DNA of 36,298 nucleotides from Filomicrobium sp. (GTDB lineage Bacteria; Pseudomonadota; Alphaproteobacteria; Rhizobiales; Hyphomicrobiaceae), in NCBI GenBank assembly GCA_030665765.1, contig DAOUZE010000003.1, forward strand, positions 1 through 36,298, in the 5' to 3' direction. Positions within the stretch are counted from its first letter, which is position 1, and each line of letters starts with the position of its first letter. The notes under the pieces were generated by a model. That model made no database searches and was not told the DNA's origin. It saw only the letters and a list, made by a program, of their open reading frames with translations. The position numbers were made by a program, and so were the translations under genes. This document shows, piece after piece, positions 1-7,720 of this stretch.

Positions 1-215
1 AACGGCTGCAGCGGCGAAAACGGAATTAGTCCATCTTTTTGCGTTGCACGAATTTGAATGTCTTTGAGTATATTTTTCGGATCTTGACGAGAAGAACCGA
101 AACCAGTTGCTCCTGGAGGGGCAACGGTCTCACCGGAAGTACCTTGGGCGACAGCCTCACCACAGAATTGAAATGCGAGCAAAAAGAAGGAGAGATATTT
201 TATTGCCGTTTTCAT
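1..215 (-). CDS. Partial CDS of a putative secreted protein (continues past the left window edge)
   Basis: Manual translation from ATG at 215: MKTAIKYLSFFLLAFQFCGEAVAQGTSGETVAPPGATGFGSSRQDPKNILKDIQIRATQKDGLIPFSPLQP. Open to the window edge, with a signal-peptide-like N-terminus. Not in the supplied ORF track. Confidence 0.5.
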   Translation of the reverse strand, partial: MKTAIKYLSFFLLAFQFCGEAVAQGTSGETVAPPGATGFGSSRQDPKNILKDIQIRATQKDGLIPFSPLQP

Positions 216-499
216 TCTCGCTCACCGCCGTCTTCGTCGATTCGACTCTCTGTGCGATGGTACCATCCTGCGCAATTGAATAAACATATTCCACCATCTC
301 CAACCGATAGTTTCGCCGGCGTCGCCTATATGTCACCAATCCTCCAGAGCCCCCTCCTGTTTCTGGGTCAGCGTATTGCCCCGAGTTACTCATCCGGACG
401 CTAAAAAGTATCCAGCATGCACCATGAGTGCGTTTAGCAAGTCGAGAAGATGGGGGTTGGGTTGCAGGCATGCGAATCGCGGCCCGTGTTGGGTCGCTC

Positions 500-856
500 T
501 CAGTTCGGGCGCTTCTTTTTCTGCCACGGCCAGTGGCCATACATTTCCAGCGCCATCGACCAACCAAGCGCCGTACGAATAGCAATCATCAAAGCGAGCA
601 GGCCCGTGTTTTCGAGAGTCCGATCGAAGGTAATGGTTTTAATGATCGTAGCAGCAACAAGAATTTCCAACCCGATCAGGACGGTTCTTCCGATGGCCTG
701 GCGATAACCCTCAATCGCTTCCTTTGCGCCCTTGCGACCGATTTCCAGAATGCAACGCGCTGTTGCGATCACAAATCCAAGGATCAGTGCAAATGCGCCG
801 ATAGCCTCCAGGCTCTGCGTCAGGAACCGCAGTTCGTCTGTCACCGCCTCAAGCAT
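500..856 (-). CDS. DUF1622 family small membrane protein
   Basis: 118 aa with three hydrophobic segments and the pattern 'GRTVLIGLEILVAATIIKTITFD...IRTALGWSMALEM', typical of DUF1622. Confidence 0.75.
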   Translation of the reverse strand: MLEAVTDELRFLTQSLEAIGAFALILGFVIATARCILEIGRKGAKEAIEGYRQAIGRTVLIGLEILVAATIIKTITFDRTLENTGLLALMIAIRTALGWSMALEMYGHWPWQKKKRPN

Positions 857-859
857 GCC

Positions 860-1228
860 TCAGCCGTCTCCAACCGCTTGCCAAGGCCAGCGGCCCTCGA
901 CCTCGAGAAAAAGCGTCCAGCTAATGATTGTCCGGATAACCACGAGGCACGCCAGGAGCACCAGCGATGCGAATGTCGGTTTAGCTGTTATCGTCTCGAT
1001 GACGTCGGCGACGACCAGAATCTCGAGCCCCAGCATCGTGGCTTGCCCCAACTGGATCTTGAATTGTGCGAAGTCCCGCGCTGGCCCAAGTTGGAAGAAC
1101 TGGGACGCATAGCGGCCTGCAGCCAGGAGGAAACCGCCAAGGATCACGACCACGCCCGCCAGGCTGATCACCGAACCGGCGTGATCGAGATATTCCAGGG
1201 TCTGTTCGATCATTGGCAGTCCGCTCAT
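860..1228 (-). CDS. DUF1622 family small membrane protein (second tandem copy)
   Basis: 122 aa: 'QLGQATMLGLEILVVADVIETITAKPTFASLVLLACLVVIRTIISWTLFLEVEGRWPW'. Paralogous to the adjacent 500..856 ORF, with a 3-nt gap between them. Confidence 0.75.
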   Translation of the reverse strand: MSGLPMIEQTLEYLDHAGSVISLAGVVVILGGFLLAAGRYASQFFQLGPARDFAQFKIQLGQATMLGLEILVVADVIETITAKPTFASLVLLACLVVIRTIISWTLFLEVEGRWPWQAVGDG

Positions 1229-1303
1229 TCAGCTCGCGCCGTGACGGGTCCGGCCTTCAGCGGTCCGTTTCTTTTTGAGCGCCCAAAGGTCAATGAGATG
1301 GAG

Positions 1304-2248
1304 TTACTCGCCATCCGGCCAGTGCAGCGGCTTGACCGTAAACGGAGCGCGCGGCTTGTCCCGCCGGGTCAGCCCGCTTTGGCGCAGGCGCCAATAGAAC
1401 TGGTTGAACCGGTCCTGGCCGAAAAACGGTTCGCCCTGGAAAATCATCAGCGGTACACCGCCATGACCGGCATTCAGCTGTATCATCTGGTTTTTCTGCC
1501 AGACGGCGTCAACTTCCTCGGTATGCTCGCGAATGTTCTGGATCGCGGTATCGTAATCGAGGCCATCAATGGAATTGAACCGCTCTTTGACATGATCTGG
1601 CCAGTGATCCGCGTGCCCACCCCAGATCAACGAGCTTACCGCATGGACATAGTGAATCCCCTTGCCCTGCAGTTCCGCATAGTTCCCCAGCCTTGTCAGC
1701 CAGCCGATATAGGGCTGCTTTTCCAGCGGGTGGATGGCATTGTCCGCGCTTTCAGGGGGATACTCATTCTGCCAGATCGGGTCCGGATACGGGTATTTGA
1801 ACGGAACGCCTTCATACTTTCCGGTGCGGTGCGTGTCATGCAAGGCGTCGCCCATTTTATACCAGCGGCCCGACCCGGCTTTGCCGCTCTCATGACGTGT
1901 GCGCACCGCCACCGGGAAGATCACCCGTATGTTGATGTTTACGTTGTAATTCGAGTGCAGCCATGTGAGGCGGTTGAGCGTCAGATAGCTATAGGGACTG
2001 CGCATTGACCAACAGACATCCGCCTCCAGCGGGGCCTCCTCGTTCACAATGTCCGTCAGCGGCCTCGGGGGCATCGCTCTCGGCTTACGCGTGTGGTCAT
2101 TATAGTACTTCCATAGATAGTTGTCCTTTGGCGGGGGCGGGTTGACCGCATCCGGGATCGGCGGAAGTTCCGGAACAGCCGGATCTTGTGGCCAATCCGC
2201 GTCCATGCTCGTCAGCTTGTCGGTTATCGCTGGATCAAATTTTGGCAT
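1304..2248 (-). CDS. DsbA-fold / 2-hydroxychromene-2-carboxylate isomerase (GST-kappa)-like protein
   Basis: 314 aa. Contains 'EADVCWSMRSPYSYLTLNRL' (SPYSY motif) and a C-terminal 'GHGGVPLMIFQGEPFFGQDRFNQFYWRL' typical of HCCA isomerase / DsbA-like oxidoreductases. About 75 aa of proline-rich N-terminal extension. Confidence 0.7.
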   Translation of the reverse strand: MPKFDPAITDKLTSMDADWPQDPAVPELPPIPDAVNPPPPKDNYLWKYYNDHTRKPRAMPPRPLTDIVNEEAPLEADVCWSMRSPYSYLTLNRLTWLHSNYNVNINIRVIFPVAVRTRHESGKAGSGRWYKMGDALHDTHRTGKYEGVPFKYPYPDPIWQNEYPPESADNAIHPLEKQPYIGWLTRLGNYAELQGKGIHYVHAVSSLIWGGHADHWPDHVKERFNSIDGLDYDTAIQNIREHTEEVDAVWQKNQMIQLNAGHGGVPLMIFQGEPFFGQDRFNQFYWRLRQSGLTRRDKPRAPFTVKPLHWPDGE

Positions 2249-2587
2249 GCGTCTTCTCCCACTTCGACTTTGTTCCCATGCCCAACACGGACGGCTATCA
2301 AGGCCTCGTTTCCATTTATTGCCGAGATCTCAATATCGCGCCTCTACAAAGGCGGAGCCCTGCGATGTCATGGACCGATTGAGGCTGAGCCAATACTTGG
2401 GTCACGCCATCCAATCTCACGTAGGACACTTCGGCAGTTTCGGAGCGAGGCAATGAAGGCATGGCAAGTGGTGATCACGGCAGCTTGAGAATGGCACGTA
2501 TTGCAATCGCTCGCCGCCAACGGTTGTCAACGTGACAATGCCTTGCGGAATGTCGTTCCGAGTCTCACACCAGACATTACTCCGGCC

Positions 2588-4069
2588 TCACGACATTGGT
2601 TCCCCTTTAGCGTCTGTCATCCAGACCGGCTGACTTGCTCCCTGCATATAGAGCATTGGATCGTCCCAGAACTGCGGCGTTGCAGACATCTCGACCTGCG
2701 AAGCGGGCCGAGTGTATTCACCAAATGGAGTCATCCCGGTCACAAGCTCAGGCTTCAGGATCTGATGCTCCTCGCCGAGGTTCTCCAAGTTCTCGATAAC
2801 CCGCTTGTCGTTGAAACCCAGGCTCGTCATGTACTGGACGCACTGTGTTAAGGAGACGCGGACGGAGTAGCTGCCGCCCTCCTTCGCGCGGCGCAGAAGC
2901 GCGGCCTTGGCGCCGATCGCGCCGAGGTAGCCGGTCATGATATCGCAGACGACATTCACCTGTTGCGGTAGCAGCGGCTGATCGGGGGTCCCCTCCGCTG
3001 TGTAGAGGCCTGCAAGGCCGCCGGCGTTTAAGTCGTAACCCGGCCAGTTGGTCCAGGGGCCCTCGTGCGTATTCAGCTTGACGCTGACATAGATCACGCC
3101 GGGGTTGCGTTCAGCCAGCGCCTGCGCCGAATAACCCTCGCTGTCTGCCAGGCCGGGTCGCAGGTTCTCAACAAAGACGTCGCCTTCCTCAATCAGCTTG
3201 TAGACGTGCTTGCGGTTTTCCGGTTCACGGGCATCCAGATAGGCCTGCCGCTGCCCGGCGTGAGCGGTAAAGAAGAAGTTCCCGAATTCTACCCAGTCGG
3301 GCATGTCAAGGTTCATGCACTCCGCCCCCTGCATCGCCAATGTCCGGCTGACGCAGGGCCCAGCGACCGCATGCACAAAGGACAGAACTTTCAGCCCCGA
3401 CAGAGGGCGTTCGCCCTGTGGCAAAGGAATCGGGTCGCTGTCCGCGATCTTCTCGATGTGAATTAGCGGGGTTTCAGCGTGAATCCGACCCTGTTCGGTT
3501 GCGGCCCATTCCTCTTTCGTGCGGATGATGTGCAGCGGGATTTGTACAGCCTCGGCGGCTTCCTCTAGTTCGGAAGATTCGCGGCGGGCCATAGCAGCGC
3601 GCACCTGTTCGATATCAGGACCGCAGCGCAAGAGATTCATGGCCTTGCGTTGCTGGCTCGGGTAAGGCGGGGACAACACCATCCACCGGCCGTCGCGGGC
3701 GCGCGCGATACTCGGGCTCAGAACAAAAACGTTCTTGTTCCTCGCCTTCGAAACGCCGCTTATCGTCGTATAAGACAGCGCATCCTTCTGCCAGGGGCTC
3801 TGTTCGATCCAAGCCTTGCGGAGGTCGACATGAATGTCCTGGGTTTCACCTGTCCGCTCTTTCCAGATCGCGGCATCTGCAACCGCGTTAGCGGCAAGCA
3901 CACAGGCCGGTGCCGCGCCAGCCTTTATCACAGTCTTCCTAATGGGCTCCTTACCAGCGAATGTCACCTTACCGCCGCCGTCCGCGATAGTCATACCAGC
4001 ATCACGCAAGATATTGTCAGTCACCTTGCGCATGTCGTCGTTTGTCTCGACGGGCTGATTGGTAATCAT
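2588..4069 (-). CDS. CoA transferase, CaiB/BaiF family (long two-segment subfamily)
   Basis: 493 aa. 'RPLSGLKVLSFVHAVAGPCVSRTLAMQGAE', 'DVFVENLRPG', 'GVIYVSVKLNTHEGPW', 'VCDIMTGYLGAIGAKAALLRRAKEGGSYSVRVSLTQ' match CaiB/BaiF motifs. Confidence 0.8.
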   Translation of the reverse strand: MITNQPVETNDDMRKVTDNILRDAGMTIADGGGKVTFAGKEPIRKTVIKAGAAPACVLAANAVADAAIWKERTGETQDIHVDLRKAWIEQSPWQKDALSYTTISGVSKARNKNVFVLSPSIARARDGRWMVLSPPYPSQQRKAMNLLRCGPDIEQVRAAMARRESSELEEAAEAVQIPLHIIRTKEEWAATEQGRIHAETPLIHIEKIADSDPIPLPQGERPLSGLKVLSFVHAVAGPCVSRTLAMQGAECMNLDMPDWVEFGNFFFTAHAGQRQAYLDAREPENRKHVYKLIEEGDVFVENLRPGLADSEGYSAQALAERNPGVIYVSVKLNTHEGPWTNWPGYDLNAGGLAGLYTAEGTPDQPLLPQQVNVVCDIMTGYLGAIGAKAALLRRAKEGGSYSVRVSLTQCVQYMTSLGFNDKRVIENLENLGEEHQILKPELVTGMTPFGEYTRPASQVEMSATPQFWDDPMLYMQGASQPVWMTDAKGEPMS

Positions 4070-4309
4070 CTAAAACATTTCTCCACCGTTATTGCTGCGC
4101 ATTTGCGCCGGCCTTAAGACTACTCAGTGCGCAAAGCTTGGTCGGGCCGCAGTCATCGCTTGTGTGTCAGCCACCGGCACGGCAAGCCATCTTGCCGCTA
4201 GCATTCGAACGCACCTTTGGTTCGCTCCGGTCGGCCCCGACCCTAGCCAATGGTCGACCACCTCTAATTTGAAATTTGGTGCGGTGATAATGGACGGGAC
4301 AGCCGCTTG

Positions 4310-4756
4310 TCACCCCACCACGACCGTTCCATCCTCTTTGATGGAGATCGGATCTCCAGTCTTGACGGCCTCCATGAACTCATCGCCCAGCAAGTCGATG
4401 GTAATGACCTTACGGTCGTTCCAAACGTCGTCCATGATCAGGCCGCCAGCGGCAATGCTGTCGATGTGGTCCGAGAACAGCATCGCCTTAAACCCGACAC
4501 CGAGCAGGTTCATGCCCATGATCGCGCCAGCGCCCATGGTTGATCCGACCGTCTGCGGCGTACACATGATCGCCCCGCTCAGATCCTTCTTATAGAGCTC
4601 CGCATTGTTGGCGTCCGTGCAGGGCGCGTCCTTGGTGTTCCCTGCAAACATGTTGGTAAAATAGGATGCGGTCGTATTGAACGGCTGCTTCGATACGAGC
4701 GCTTCACCTTCTAGGTTCCCCGGGACAATCGGGCGTCCCTTAAACGTCTTGGCCAT
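4310..4756 (-). CDS. Aconitase X small (swivel) subunit, DUF126 family
   Basis: 148 aa: 'FKGRPIVPGNLEGEALVSKQPFNTTASYF...DLSGAIMCTPQTVGSTMGAGAIM...GVGFKAMLFSDHIDSIAAGGLIM...VITIDLLGDEF'. Immediately downstream of the large subunit. Confidence 0.8.
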   Translation of the reverse strand: MAKTFKGRPIVPGNLEGEALVSKQPFNTTASYFTNMFAGNTKDAPCTDANNAELYKKDLSGAIMCTPQTVGSTMGAGAIMGMNLLGVGFKAMLFSDHIDSIAAGGLIMDDVWNDRKVITIDLLGDEFMEAVKTGDPISIKEDGTVVVG

Positions 4757-4834
4757 TTCTCAGTCTCCAATCAGATCGCTGTGTCTGGGCGATCGGACTC
4801 ACGGAGCCCGATGCCGCTTGATGTTCCTTCAAGC

Positions 4835-6415
4835 TTAGACCTTTCCGGTCACTGCGATATCCACGAGCTTCTTGTCGGGGAAATACCGGATGGGCGAGTA
4901 GTTCCGGTTCTTGGCGGAGTTTGTGACCGCCCGCACCCGCTCAGAGAAACCCTTCATGCCGGAGTAGGAGACGCCGCACATGTTGGTGACGTTGATCCCG
5001 GCGCCGAGCGCCCGGCTCGCCAGCTCGGGCTCCTCCAGCAGCGCGCGCGTTCGCGTCACGGTCGGTGCGAAGATGTAGGCGGGGATCGCCAACTTCTCCT
5101 GCCCGGCCGCATCGAGGGCGTCAACGAACATTTTCGCCCAGCGTATGGTCTCCTCGTAGTTGCAGTGCGGGCAGCCGATGAAGACGGCGGTCGGGTCGCC
5201 GTCCGGGTCGTCCCAGAGGTTCTCGAACGTGTCGAGGATCGCCTGCTGCTCCTTATCGTCGAAGACGTACGTCTGGAAGTTCTCCGCCAGCATCTCCCGG
5301 CCCTTTTCCTTGGGCTCGGGCGTCACGCCCTCGACGTGGTAGCAGCCGACGGCGCCGGCGGCGGCGGTGGCGCTGCCCATGTACTTCAGCTTGTGCCAGT
5401 TGTCGTTGGTGACGTCGCCGCCGAAGTACTTGTCGACGCCCGCTATGTAAGGGATGTCCTCGACGCACTTCCGGCCGATCGCCGTGCCGAGCACGCCCCA
5501 GTCGGGCTCCTCGCTCGTCTTCACATCGATCAGCCACTTCGCCTTGCGGCCCTCGTCGGTCATCAGGCCGAACCGCGGCGCCTTACCGAGCATGGCGCAG
5601 AGCATCTCCATCCCCGCGCCGTAGCGATTGGTTCGGATGCCGAGGACCGAATTGCCGTAGTTCACCGCCGAGGACTCGCACCAGGCCACCGGCGTGCCCG
5701 GCTTCGGCGCATTGCCAATGTCATCGATGTAGCAGGCGCAGGAGCGGAAGTTCAGGTCCGGCGCGCCGAGCTGCGCGTGGACCGCGTCCAGTCGCATCTG
5801 TAGGGGATAGCCCTCGGCGATCAGCTGCATCTCGGTCGGGTTGTTCTGGACGTTGTAGACGTCGTAGGGGCGCGGGTTGACCGTGTAGGGCGCGTAGGCC
5901 TTGAGACCCGCCGCGGCGCACTGCTCAAGCATGACGATCAGGGACTCGAGATAGGGCGCGCCGATGTAGAGGTTGGAGTGCGGCGCGCCGCCCAGATCCA
6001 CCAGCTTCGTCGCCCCGAAGGTCTCGCCGAACCTGACGAGGATCTTCATCAGCTTGGCCTTTTCAGGACCATCTCTGCCGTCGAGAATGGCCTGCTCGTC
6101 ATCGCTCAGTTCCATCTTCGAAGATGCACTTTCGGCCGTTGCGTTGGCCTTGGAAGCTCCACTGAACGTTGCCGTCTGGCCGTTCGGCTTACCGTCAGGG
6201 CCGAGGCCATCCATGTCGGACGTCAGGAAATGCTCTGCGAAACCTGGCACCTCCTTTGCTCCACCGGCTGCGGATTGCGCAGGCGTTTTTGCTGTCATCA
6301 CTTCCGCTCCTTTAATTTCGGCTTTGGTTTGTTGAGCCTCGGCCGTCGCAGATGAGAGTGCAGCCGGCGCGAGCACGGCGGCAGGTACCGCTTTAATGAA
6401 GTCTCTTCGTTTCAT
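4835..6415 (-). CDS. Aconitase X catalytic (large) subunit, DUF521 family, with N-terminal Tat-type signal peptide
   Basis: From ATG at 6415: MKRRDFIKAVPAAVLAPAALSSATAEAQQ (twin-arginine motif RRDFIK plus hydrophobic core). The AcnX domain begins at 'MELSDDEQAILDGRDG' (ATG at 6115) and includes 'CESSAVNYGNSVLGIRTNRYG', 'FIGCPHCNYEETIRWA' and 'NMCGVSYSGMKGF'. The ORF track starts at 6436. Confidence 0.85.
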   Translation of the reverse strand: MKRRDFIKAVPAAVLAPAALSSATAEAQQTKAEIKGAEVMTAKTPAQSAAGGAKEVPGFAEHFLTSDMDGLGPDGKPNGQTATFSGASKANATAESASSKMELSDDEQAILDGRDGPEKAKLMKILVRFGETFGATKLVDLGGAPHSNLYIGAPYLESLIVMLEQCAAAGLKAYAPYTVNPRPYDVYNVQNNPTEMQLIAEGYPLQMRLDAVHAQLGAPDLNFRSCACYIDDIGNAPKPGTPVAWCESSAVNYGNSVLGIRTNRYGAGMEMLCAMLGKAPRFGLMTDEGRKAKWLIDVKTSEEPDWGVLGTAIGRKCVEDIPYIAGVDKYFGGDVTNDNWHKLKYMGSATAAAGAVGCYHVEGVTPEPKEKGREMLAENFQTYVFDDKEQQAILDTFENLWDDPDGDPTAVFIGCPHCNYEETIRWAKMFVDALDAAGQEKLAIPAYIFAPTVTRTRALLEEPELASRALGAGINVTNMCGVSYSGMKGFSERVRAVTNSAKNRNYSPIRYFPDKKLVDIAVTGKV

Positions 6416-6590
6416 TATTTCCACACCTTTGCGCAAATGGTATCATCAATTGACTGCATTCGAGATGCTTCGCACTAAACCAAAAAAGATCAATTGGTAA
6501 ATCCCGCCTCAGAATTCTTAGAAGATCTTCATGCTGATGCTCAGCAAGCCCACCGGAGCAGCGTGTAATATTGCCTAGAGTGTTCTCTTG

Positions 6591-6605
6591 AGACACAATG
6601 TGTCT
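6591..6605. promoter_or_regulatory. Perfect inverted repeat AGACACA-A-TGTGTCT, candidate operator
   Basis: 7-bp arms with a 1-nt spacer, in the intergenic region between divergent acnX and the AraC-family gene. Confidence 0.4.
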
Positions 6606-6643
6606 ATGTAGATCCGGCAAAAACCCTTGAAATAAGAAGCAAA

Positions 6644-7579
6644 ATGAAGGTAGAGCGTTTTCAAGATTTCGACGCATTCGTTGAATCGGTTGATGGCGTC
6701 GACAGCGTCATGCTGCCTCGCAATATCCAACGACGCTTATGGTGCAATACACGCCTCAATGTTGAGGACCTTCATGTCCAGCTCGGAAGGCTCGGCAGCG
6801 GCAACATCGTTGAGGGGCAGTCTTTTTCGAGCGGCTATCTCATCTACTTGCCACTCACAAACGACGCGTCTTACGCTGCGAACGGGCGATCACTAGACGT
6901 TAATTCTTTCGCTGTTTTAGAGCCAGGGTGCGAATTCTCCATTTGCACCGAAGACCAGCACGACTGGTGCGCAGTCGTCATCCCCACTCAGCTCTTCAAT
7001 CAGTGGGAGCCTCAATCAAACACACACAACCGAGGCGTTCGCGTAACGCCCGCGATCCCGGAGGCAGCGAAACAGTTTCGAACACTCGTTCAGAATATCA
7101 TTGCCGCCACGGCTGCATGTCCAGAGTTTGAATCATCGCGTGCCGCGACAGCTGCCGCCGCAGAATTTCTGAAGTTAGCCGGTGTGATTGTTCAAGAGCC
7201 GACCCTTGCGGACTGTGAAAACCGCGAGGGTCGACCGCGCATCCCCCGAGACGAAGTTATCCGTCGAGCCAAAGACGTGATTGAGAACCACTTACCGCGC
7301 TTACCTCTCATAACGGAATTGGCGAAGTTGACAGGCGTTTCAGAGCGAACGCTCCGGAACGCATTTAATGAGTATTATGGTGTTGGGCCGGTTCATTATC
7401 TGCAATTGAGGCAACTTAGACAGGTCCACCATGAACTTCGAGCTGCCAACGCCGAGGAAATGCGTGTCAGCGATATTCTGACTAAAAATGGCGTTTGGGA
7501 GTTTGGCCGCTTCGCGGCACGGTACCGCCGACAATTTGGTGAGTTACCTTCGGATACGCTGCGAGCAACCCGAAGGTGA
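6644..7579 (+). CDS. AraC-family transcriptional regulator
   Basis: 311 aa. C-terminal HTH 'LPLITELAKLTGVSERTLRNAFNEYYGVGPVHYLQLRQLRQVHHELR...VSDILTKNGVWEFGRFAARYRRQFGELPSDTLR'. Divergent from the acnX locus. Confidence 0.85.
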   Translation: MKVERFQDFDAFVESVDGVDSVMLPRNIQRRLWCNTRLNVEDLHVQLGRLGSGNIVEGQSFSSGYLIYLPLTNDASYAANGRSLDVNSFAVLEPGCEFSICTEDQHDWCAVVIPTQLFNQWEPQSNTHNRGVRVTPAIPEAAKQFRTLVQNIIAATAACPEFESSRAATAAAAEFLKLAGVIVQEPTLADCENREGRPRIPRDEVIRRAKDVIENHLPRLPLITELAKLTGVSERTLRNAFNEYYGVGPVHYLQLRQLRQVHHELRAANAEEMRVSDILTKNGVWEFGRFAARYRRQFGELPSDTLRATRR

Positions 7580-7684
7580 CAAGAGCCTGGGGTTCTCTAC
7601 TCAAAGCCATTGACACCCCAGGTCAATCAACGCAAACCGCGTTGGAGCACGTAAGCTTGTTTTGCAGATGGAAATCGACCTAGT

Positions 7685-7720
7685 CCAAGTGTCGGTGTCG
7701 TGGACACCACTGACACTTGG
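7685..7720. repeat. Compound inverted repeat: CCAAGTGTC GGTGTC gtg GACACC act GACACTTGG
   Basis: Read directly: 9-bp outer and 6-bp inner complementary arms, 3-nt loop and 3-nt bulge. No adjacent T-tract. Confidence 0.6.

Noticed and set aside
428-2008. 526-aa plus-strand ORF
   Set aside because: Antisense shadow of the two DUF1622 genes and the DsbA-like gene; Arg/Pro/Gln-rich translation with no domain.
4781-5803. 340-aa plus-strand ORF opposite AcnX
   Set aside because: Low-complexity V/R/D/L translation from the GC-rich antisense strand of a clear AcnX gene.
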